From NCBI GenBank assembly GCA_963763485.1, contig CAVXOW010000006.1, positions 248,001 to 312,000 of the forward strand: DNA of 64,000 nucleotides, given 5' to 3'. Source of the stretch: CAWCKS01 sp963763485 (GTDB lineage: Bacteria > Pseudomonadota > Alphaproteobacteria > Rhizobiales > Xanthobacteraceae). Position 1 is the stretch's first letter; each line of letters opens with the position of its first letter. The notes below the pieces were generated by a model. The model did no database searches and was not told the DNA's origin. It saw only the letters and a list, made by a program, of their open reading frames with translations. This document shows positions 57,691 to 64,000 of this stretch, piece by piece. Both the position numbers and the translations under genes were made by a program.

Positions 57691-59079
57691 GTGAATGCAC
57701 TCGTGAACCTCGATCGCCGCCGCCTGCTGAATGTTTCGGCTGCAGGTCTTGCCGGCGCTGCCGGCGTCGCGTCGAGCGCATCGGCTGCGCCTTCGCCACA
57801 AGGCCTTTCGGCACTCGGGCGCGATGCCGCGCAATTCGGCGTGCGGCCGAACAGCCCGGACGACCAGACGCGTCTTCTGCAGCGCGCGATCGACGAGTGC
57901 GCGCGCAGCGCAACGCCGCTCGTCGTTGCGCCGGGCATCTACCGCACCTCGATGCTGACGCTGCCCGCCAGCGCACAAATCATCGGCGTCCGCGGCGCGA
58001 CGAAATTGCAATTCGTCGGCGGCGGCCCGTCGCTGCTGTCAGGCGAAGGCTCCGACAATCTCGCGCTGACCGGCCTCGTGCTCGATGGCGGCCGCATCCC
58101 CCTTCCACCGCGACGCGGTTTGCTGCACGCCTTGAGCGTCAGGACGATGCGGGTCGACGATTGCGAGATCCTCGCGAGCGGCGGCAGCGGCATCTGGATC
58201 GAGAACGTCTCGGGCCATGTGCGCACCACGCTGTTCCGAGACATCGCCGCGACCGCGCTGGTGTCGTTCGATGCGCAGGGCCTCGTGGTCGCGCAGAACA
58301 CCATCATCGGCACCAACGACAACGGCATCGAGATCCTGCGCAATGCGATCGGCGACGACGGCACGCTTGTCATCGACAACCGCATCGAGGACATCAAGGC
58401 CGGGCCCGGCGGCTCCGGCCAGTACGGCAACGCCATCAATGCGTTCCGCGCCGGCAACGTCATCGTGCGCGGCAACCGCATCAAAAATTGCGACTACTCC
58501 GGCGTGCGCGGCAACTCGGCGTCCAACATCCAGATCACCGGCAACAGCATCACCAATGCGCGCGAGGTCGCGCTCTATTCCGAATTCTCGTTCGAGGGTG
58601 CGGTGATCGCTCACAACACGGTCGACGTCTGCGCCACCGGCGTGTCGGTCTGCAACTTCAATGAAGGCGGCCGGCTCGCGGTGGTCCAGGGCAACATCAT
58701 CCGCAACATCCTGCCGAAGCGGCCCGCCGGCACTGCGCCCGACGACGACGGCGGCGTCGGCATCTACATCGAAGCCGACGCCAGCGTCACCGGCAACGTG
58801 ATCGAGAACGCGCCGAGCTTCGGCATCGTCGCCGGCTGGGGCAAGTATCTGCGCGACGTCGCGATCTCCGGCAACGTGATCCGCAAGGCGTTTGTCGGCA
58901 TCGGCATCTCGGTCGCGTCAGGCGCGGGCGCGGCGCTGGTCGACAACAACGTGATCTCGGACGCGCCGCGCGGCGCCGTGGTCGGGCTCGATCACTTCCG
59001 GCCGGTGACCGCGGATTTGACGCGAAGCGGCGCTGAGAAGCTGGCGCAGGTCGTACTCGGCACCAACCAGGTGCGCTGA
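57691..59079 (+). CDS. Tat-secreted repetitive protein, TIGR03808 type
   Basis: 462 aa from GTG 57691 or the in-frame GTG 57703. A twin-arginine signal (LDRRRLLNVSAAGLAGAAG) is followed by a parallel beta-helix of repeated turns such as NVIVRGNRIKNCDYSGVRGN, SNIQITGNSITNAREVALYS and GRLAVVQGNIIRNI. This matches a Rhizobiales family of Tat-exported right-handed beta-helix proteins, possibly acting on or binding polysaccharide. It converges with the TIGR03809-type gene across a REP element. Confidence 0.9.
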   Translation: MNALVNLDRRRLLNVSAAGLAGAAGVASSASAAPSPQGLSALGRDAAQFGVRPNSPDDQTRLLQRAIDECARSATPLVVAPGIYRTSMLTLPASAQIIGVRGATKLQFVGGGPSLLSGEGSDNLALTGLVLDGGRIPLPPRRGLLHALSVRTMRVDDCEILASGGSGIWIENVSGHVRTTLFRDIAATALVSFDAQGLVVAQNTIIGTNDNGIEILRNAIGDDGTLVIDNRIEDIKAGPGGSGQYGNAINAFRAGNVIVRGNRIKNCDYSGVRGNSASNIQITGNSITNAREVALYSEFSFEGAVIAHNTVDVCATGVSVCNFNEGGRLAVVQGNIIRNILPKRPAGTAPDDDGGVGIYIEADASVTGNVIENAPSFGIVAGWGKYLRDVAISGNVIRKAFVGIGISVASGAGAALVDNNVISDAPRGAVVGLDHFRPVTADLTRSGAEKLAQVVLGTNQVR

Positions 59080-59087
59080 GCGGCTAA

Positions 59088-59185
59088 AGCGCGATGAGAT
59101 TTGGTCGAAACGTCATCGCGCTCTAGATTTTTGATTGAGCATGATCTTCTTCGGAAAACCGCTTCGCACTTTTCCGGATCATGCT
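59088..59185. repeat. Tandem pair of REP-like palindromes
   Basis: Unit one has arms AGCGCGATGA (59088-59097) and TCATCGCGCT (59113-59122). Unit two has arms AGCATGATC (59138-59146) and GATCATGCT (59177-59185) with inner GGAAAA/TTTTCC, the same family as at 32285-32331. The element lies between two converging genes; the stop of the minus-strand gene falls on its edge, suggesting a bidirectional terminator. Confidence 0.85.
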
Positions 59186-59637
59186 TAGAGTCGCGCGGCG
59201 CGCTGCAGCGCCGTTGCGCGAACCGTATCTTCGAACGGCGACGGCAGACGCAGCGCCGGGCGCAACTCCGCAACTGCCGCCACGGAGACAAGTTCGGTGT
59301 CATCGAGGAGGGCCTCGAGCTTGAAATTGGGCGCGAGCAGGCCAACGGCCGGAGCATCCGCTGCGGCGGCGGCCGTTGCCGGCGTCCGTTCTGTGGCGGC
59401 AACAGATATCGACGGTCGCGTCGGCATCGGCGTTTCAAGCGGCCGGATATCAAGCCGGCGCCAGGCCGCAACCGCGTCCTTCGTTTGCCTGACGATCTCG
59501 AGAAAGTCGGGTTCGTTGAAATAGCGCTGCCAGCGGCCGCTGACGAACAGCTCGGTGACATGTTCGAGGCGTTGCTCGGCAAGCTTGCGCCAGCGAGAGA
59601 CTTTGTAGTCGCGCAGATTGACCGTGGTGTAAGTCAT
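59185..59637 (-). CDS. TIGR03809-type conserved protein
   Basis: 150 aa from ATG 59637 (MTYTTVNLRDYKVSRWRKLA). The conserved part is ELFVSGRWQRYFNEPDFLEI then VRQTKDAVAAWRRL; the rest is Ala/Thr-rich and disordered, with FEDTVRATALQRAARL at the end. It matches a small Rhizobiales family found near TIGR03808 genes, and here the two converge. Function unknown. The upstream in-frame extension to 59835 is not supported. Confidence 0.8.
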   Translation of the reverse strand: MTYTTVNLRDYKVSRWRKLAEQRLEHVTELFVSGRWQRYFNEPDFLEIVRQTKDAVAAWRRLDIRPLETPMPTRPSISVAATERTPATAAAAADAPAVGLLAPNFKLEALLDDTELVSVAAVAELRPALRLPSPFEDTVRATALQRAARL

Positions 59638-59883
59638 GAAGGTGGCAAGAGCGTTGTGGATGTCTTGGCACAGCCGGCGACTGCCGGGCACGACGAACGC
59701 GCAAATGCAAAGCAACCAACACCCTTGCGGGGGCCAGGCAACGCCGGGCCGGAACGGGCGCCTGTCCTGAATCGAGGAATCAGGCGCACTGGAATCACTT
59801 ATCTGATTTGTGACGGTTAGGAAATCGGGTTGCACGCACGACGTGCGGACACTCGTCGTCTTATCGTGGTTCGCGCCAATCGC

Positions 59884-60066
59884 TCAGTCGAGCGCCAGCA
59901 CCAGCGACGCTACGCCGACTGCAATCAGGTAGCAGATGTTGAAGATGATCCCGATTTTCAACTGCCGGTCGCGCAGATCAGCTGGACCACCACGGCGCGC
60001 GCGCATCGATATGCCACCCTGGATCAAGGTCGGCGCGGTGAGCATCAGGGGCATCAGGAGCTTCAT
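59884..60066 (-). CDS. Small membrane protein
   Basis: 60 aa from ATG 60066, with GAGAGA a few bases upstream. Hydrophobic N-terminus MKLLMPLMLTAPTLIQGGIS, a basic middle (RARRGGPADLRDRQ) and a C-terminal helix (IIFNICYLIAVGVASLVLAL) suggest two membrane segments. Unknown function. It is flanked by gaps of about 220-250 bases without other genes. Confidence 0.7.
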   Translation of the reverse strand: MKLLMPLMLTAPTLIQGGISMRARRGGPADLRDRQLKIGIIFNICYLIAVGVASLVLALD

Positions 60067-60288
60067 GGGTCTCTCTCGCAAATCGTGCAAAAGACCTTGC
60101 CCCCGGGCACCGTTTTACTCCGTGATGCCGGTCACGTCGACCAAAACCCCGTCTTAAAAGCTTCAAAGACAAGAAGATTCAGCGCCTTACGCGGGACCGG
60201 TGGTCGCGCAAAAATGCCCGCCGAACCGCTCCGCAATGCGGTAAGAAAAATCAGCACGCCTCACATCCCTCCAACGCCCGTCATCCCA

Positions 60289-61361
60289 ATGCCCGATCAA
60301 ACCGTTCCGGTCTTCGACGGCCACAACGATGTCCTGCTCCGCCTCTATCTGCGCGAAGGCCCCGATGCGGTCGCGAGCTTCATGACCGGCAACGGCAAGG
60401 GACAGCTGGATTTTCCGCGAGCCCGCGAGGGCGGCTTCGCCGGCGGGATGTTTGCGATCTTCGTACCCTCGCCGCAGCGGCCGCGGCCCGACAACGGGGC
60501 GCCGAAGGACGTCACCGACGAGCCGTTCCCGCTCGAGGTCGACCTCGCACGCGCGCAGAAGGCCGTGCTCGCCATGGCATCGCTGCTGTTCCGGATCGAG
60601 AGCCAGTCGAACGGCCAGGTCCGCGTCTGCCGCTCGGTTGAAGAGATCAGGCAATGCATCGCTGACGGGGTGCTGGCGCCGGTGCTCCACATCGAGGGCG
60701 CCGAGGCGATCGACTCCGACTTCCAGATGCTGGAGGTGCTGCTACCAGGCCGGCCTGCGCTCGCTCGGGCCGGTGTGGAGCAGGTCGAACATCTTTGGCC
60801 ACGGCGTGCCGTTCAGCTTCCCCTCCTCGCCCGATACCGGCCCCGGCCTCACGGACGCCGGCAAGGAGCTGGTGCGCGCCTGCAACCGACTGCGCATCCT
60901 GATCGACCTGTCGCATCTCAACGAGAAAGGCTTTTGGGATGTCGCCGGCCTGAGCGATGCGCCGCTGGTTGCGACGCACTCGAACGCCCACGCCGTCTGC
61001 AATCATGCCCGCAACCTGACCGACAAGCAGCTCGACGCGATCAAGGACAGCGGCGGCATGGTCGGCGTCAATTACGCGGTCAATTTCCTGCGGCCCGACG
61101 GCAAGCGCGACGACAATACCCCGCTCGATCAGGTGGTCGATCACATCGAGTACCTGATCAAGCGGCTCGGCGAAGATCACGTCGGGCTCGGCTCGGATTT
61201 CGATGGTGCCACGATCCCGAAGGACTTGAGCTCGGCGGCGGCGCTGCCAAACCTCGTCGCCGCGATGCGGGCGCGGCAATTTGGCGAAGCGACTGATTGC
61301 CAAGGTGTGCACCGAGAACTGGCTGAAGGCGCTCGAGCGCACCTGGGGCAAGACCGCGTAG
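60289..61361 (+). CDS. M19 membrane dipeptidase family protein (two frameshifts)
   Basis: About 357 aa after correction. Metal-binding HxD lies in VPVFDGHNDVLLRLYLREG, the bridging Glu in VLHIEGAEAI, and later motifs LIDLSHLNEKGFWDVAG and ATHSNAHAVCNHARNLTDKQ supply the histidines. Breaks occur near 60742 (frame two continues YQAGLRSLGPVWSRSNIFGH) and near 61292 (frame three continues LIAKVCTENWLKALERTWGK to TAG 61361); both fit one extra base. M19 enzymes cleave dipeptides including D-amino acid forms. ATG 60289 begins MPDQTVPVFDGHND. Confidence 0.88.
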
Positions 61362-61483
61362 CGCGAGCGCTCGTTGCGCTCAAAAATTAATCAATTGTGC
61401 CGCCGCTCCAGGCAGCATGGTGCTTGAGCCGTTCAGCTCTCAATCGATTTTCGCTGGCACGCTTATTGCTGACTAACGCTCAG

Positions 61484-61590
61484 AGTTGGCGACTAGGGTT
61501 CCGATCCCTCCGGGATGACTGGTCCGAGAGCTGCCGCCCGGATCACGTGCTGACCGGGTGCACGGCGGGACAAAAGCCCGGGAGACCTCA
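61484..61590 (+). promoter_or_regulatory. Guanidine-I (ykkC) riboswitch
   Basis: All strongly conserved blocks of the class appear in order: CTAGGGTTCCG (61493-61503), ACTGGTCCGAGAG (61518-61530) and ACGGCGGGACAAAAGCCCGG plus GAGA (61562-61585), with a variable hairpin between. Downstream, GCGGATTGGCA (61597-61607) pairs with TGCCAGTCCGC (61625-61635), a likely expression-platform hairpin. No T run follows it, so control may act on translation. The start codon of the binding-protein gene is at 61661 with GAGGGA upstream. This class senses free guanidinium. Confidence 0.92.
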
Positions 61591-61660
61591 GCCGCTGCGG
61601 ATTGGCAGGCGCTCAGGTCGTTTTTGCCAGTCCGCATTCGTCAACAATGAGGGACTGGAT

Positions 61661-62734
61661 ATGACACTTCTCCGAAAGACGTCTGCTGGGTTTCTGCGCC
61701 GCGGCGCTGCTTGCGGTCGCACCGATCACCACTCTGACGGCCGCGCCCAAGAAGGAATTCAACATCGCCTGGACGATCTATGTCGGCTGGATGCCGTGGC
61801 CCTACGCCGTCGATGCCGGCATCGTGAAGAAATGGGCCGACAAATACGGCATCACCATCAACGTCACGCAGATCAACGACTACGTCGAATCGATCAACCA
61901 GTACACCGCCGGCAAGTTCGACGGCGTCACCGTCACCAACATGGACGCGCTGACGATTCCCGCCGCCGGCGGCGTCGACACCACCGCCATCATCATGGGC
62001 GACTACTCCAACGGCAATGACGGCATCGTGCTGAAGAAGGGCAAGACGCTCGCCGACATCAAGGGCCAGAAGATCAACATCGTCGAGCTGTCGGTCTCGC
62101 ACTACCTGCTGGCGCGCGGCCTTTCGACCGTCGAAGCTGACGGAAAAGGACATCAAGACCGTCAACACGTCGGACGCCGACATCGTCGCGGCGTTCAAGG
62201 CGCCGGAAGCGACGGCGGTCGTGACCTGGAATCCGCAGCTCCTGGAGGTGAAGGCCGAGCCGGGCGCCACGAGGTGTTCGACTCCAGCAAGATCCCCGGC
62301 GAGATCGAGGACCTGATGGTGGTCAACACCGCGACGCTGAAGGACAACCCGGACCTCGGCAAGGCGCTGGTCGGCATCTGGTACGAGACGATCGCGCTGA
62401 TGCAGGACCCGGGAGAGAAGGGCAAGGCCGCGCGCGAGGCGATGGCGCAAGCTGTCCGGCACCGACCTCGCGGGCTTCGAGGCGCAGCTCAAGACCACCC
62501 ACATGTTCTACACGCCGCAAGGACGCGCTGGCTTTCACCACCGGCGCCGAGCTGCCGAAGATCATGGACCTGGTCCGCACCTTCTCCTTCGAGCACAATC
62601 TGCTCGGCGAAACATGTGAAATCGAAGGACGCGATCGGCATCGAGATGCCGACGGCACGCTCGGCTCGGCAAAGAACGTCAAGCTGCGCTTCGACCCGAC
62701 CTACATGCAGATGGCGGCCGACGGGAAGCTGTGA
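61661..62734 (+). CDS. ABC transporter substrate-binding protein, urea-carboxylase-associated/guanidine type (about seven frame changes)
   Basis: About 355 aa after correction. A signal peptide (MTLLRKTSAG then, after one extra base near 61689, FCAAALLAVAPITTLTAAPK) precedes an NMT1/THI5-like binding domain: FNIAWTIYVGWMPWPYAVDA, NQYTAGKFDGVTVTNMDALT, VDTTAIIMGDYSNGNDGIVL, EDLMVVNTATLKDNPDLGKA and KTTHMFYTP. The last part, KNVKLRFDPTYMQMAADGKL, ends at TGA 62734. Further breaks lie near 62136, 62266, 62451, 62521, 62611 and 62650. It resembles periplasmic proteins named for their link to urea carboxylase. The riboswitch argues for guanidine or a related ligand. Confidence 0.85.
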
Positions 62735-62784
62735 GCCAGCACCGGATCTGCTGGCCGAGCGAGACACGCAAGGAGCGCCGCATC

Positions 62785-63620
62785 ATGCGCCGCGTTGATG
62801 AACATCGTCGCCCGCGACGCGGCAGCCGTCTCCTGCTTGCGGCGATCCCGTTCCTGCTGATCATGCATCGTTCTATGTCGTCGGATCGGCGGAGCGGCGC
62901 GCCGCCAATCCTGACGACAAGCTGCTGCCGCCGGTCGACGCGAAATGGCCGACCACCATGGAGCATCTGGCCGCTCGAGCCCGACCGGCGCACCGGGGAT
63001 TACGTGCTGTGGGCCGACACCGCCGCCAGCCTGCAGCGGCTGGCGCTTGGATTGGGCATCGCTACCGCTGATCGGGCTCGCGTTCGGGCTGACGCTCGGC
63101 CTGCTGCCGATCGCGGGCGCGACTTTCGGCACGCTCGTCGCGGTGATCTCGATGATTCCGCCGATGGCGATGCTGCCGATCCTGTTCATCGTGTTCGGCC
63201 TCGGCGAGCTGTCGAAGGTGGTGCTGATCGTCATTCGGCGTCGCCCCGTTCATGATCCGCGACTTGTCGCTCGAGGTCGCGGGCCTGCCGCGCGAGCAGA
63301 TGGTCAAGGCGCAGACGCTGGGCGCCTCGACCTGGCAGGTCGCGATCCGGGTGGTGCTGCCGCAGATCATGCCGCGGCTGATCAAGTCGCGTGCGGCTGA
63401 TGCTCGGCCCGGCGTTCCTGTTCCTGATCTCGGCGGAGGCGATCGCCGCCGACGTCGGGCTCGGCTACCGCATCTTCCTGGTGCGCCGCTATCTCGCGAT
63501 GGACGTGATCCTGCCCTACGTCGCCTGGATCACGCTGCTCGCCTTTCTGATCGACTACCTGCACTGGCTTGGTTCGCGCGCAAGGCCTTTCCCTGGGCCT
63601 ATGTCGAGGAGCCGCGCTGA
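62785..63620 (+). CDS. ABC transporter permease, same guanidine-linked system (about eight frame changes)
   Basis: ATG 62785 follows an AAGGAG site. Pieces in alternating frames give a full SsuC/TauC-type permease: RLLLAAIPFLLI, FYVVGSAERRAANPDDKLLP, DYVLWADTAASLQRLALGLG, LIGLAFGLTLGLLPIAGATF, GTLVAVISMIPPMAMLPILF, the EAA loop LEVAGLPREQMVKAQTLGAS, and SAEAIAADVGLGYRIFLVRR to AFPWAYVEEPR and TGA 63620. Breaks are near 62794, 62819, 62864, 62973, 63067, 63236, 63390 and 63580. The stop overlaps the ATPase start. Confidence 0.82.
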
Positions 63621-64000
63621 TGAGCGCGCTCTCCTTCCGCAACGTCTGGGTCGAGTACGGCGAGCAGATCGTGCTGGAACGCATCAACATCGAAATCGCG
63701 TCCGGCACCTTCCTCTCGGTGGTCGGCCCCTCGGGCGCCGGCAAGAGCACGTTCCTGCGCCTGATCCTCGGCCAGGAGCGCCCGACGCGGCACGGTCCTG
63801 CTCGACGGCGAGCCGTTCCCGGCCGAGCCCGGGCCGGATCGCGGCATCGTGTTCCAGCGCTATTCGGTGTTCCCGCATCTGACCGTGCTCGGCAACGTGC
63901 TGGTCGGCTACGAGTTCGCGCGAGCGCCGGCTCACGGCCCGACTGCTCGGCGCGGCGCGGCGCGAGGCGATCGAGAAGATGCGAGCAGCCTGATCGAGGC
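63620..64000 (+). CDS. ABC transporter ATP-binding protein, N-terminal part (runs off window; several frame changes)
   Basis: ATG 63620 overlaps the permease stop (TGATG). Walker A is VVGPSGAGKSTFLRLILGQE, and the Q-loop region DRGIVFQRYSVFPHLTVLGN follows after one extra base near 63788. Further extra bases near 63921, 63982 and 63990 separate LVGYEFA from the next frame (RLTARLLGAARREAIEKM). The signature motif and Walker B lie beyond the window. Completes the binding protein-permease-ATPase set. Confidence 0.85.
   Translation, partial: MSALSFRNVWVEYGEQIVLERINIEIASGTFLSVVGPSGAGKSTFLRLILGQERPTRHGPARRRAVPGRARAGSRHRVPALFGVPASDRARQRAGRLRVRASAGSRPDCSARRGARRSRRCEQPDRG

Overview
The window reads as chromosomal DNA of a high-GC alphaproteobacterium, most likely Bradyrhizobium or a close relative. 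The evidence is the rhizobial cytochrome c maturation cluster cycHJKL followed by degP, a FeuP/FeuQ-type two-component pair, a Ros/MucR regulator, a TIGR03808/TIGR03809-type pair, several DUF families common in the group, and palindromic repeats with AGCATGATC/GATCATGCT ends. No rRNA, tRNA, CRISPR array, prophage or complete insertion sequence was found.

Layout. 0-10.7 kb (minus strand): feuP, feuQ, a 17-kDa-type lipoprotein, an unknown helical protein, cycHJKL (ccmI-ccmE-ccmF-ccmH), degP, and the start of another response regulator. 10.9-20 kb: a secreted trypsin-like protease, a 14-TM efflux pump, a YcgN-type cysteine cluster protein, PBP1A with a DUF1214/DUF1254 pair, and a divergent PEP-mutase-family gene and LysR regulator. 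20-34 kb: phasin, DUF2207+LemA, acetyltransferase, an interrupted winged-helix/TolB-like/TPR regulator, DUF1127, DUF2336, DUF1491, a peptidoglycan-binding protein overlapping a PAS histidine kinase, SufE and MucR. 34-44 kb: an ArnT/GT39-like membrane protein, NIPSNAP, cysteine synthase, a decayed IS5-type remnant, an adenylate cyclase-alpha/beta hydrolase fusion, an M20 peptidase, DUF1272, a DSBA-type isomerase and a HerA-like ATPase. 45-47 kb: folP-folB-folK. 47-55 kb: propionate genes mutA-mutB, DUF3298, threonine ammonia-lyase, meaB and pcp. 55-61 kb: Bcr-type MFS, small proteins, the TIGR03808/03809 pair and a membrane dipeptidase. 61.4-64 kb: a guanidine-I (ykkC) riboswitch leading a binding protein-permease-ATPase operon that runs off the window.

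Two points matter for any user. First, the riboswitch says the last operon probably imports guanidine or a related compound, although by homology it would be called a nitrate/taurine/urea-type transporter. Second, the sequence carries about 32 frame changes, sparse before 44 kb and very dense in mutA and after 61.6 kb. Most (about 26) move the codon phase in the same direction and protein motifs stay intact on both sides, so sequence or assembly error is much more likely than gene decay. Those genes are annotated here as single, probably functional genes with the break points given.
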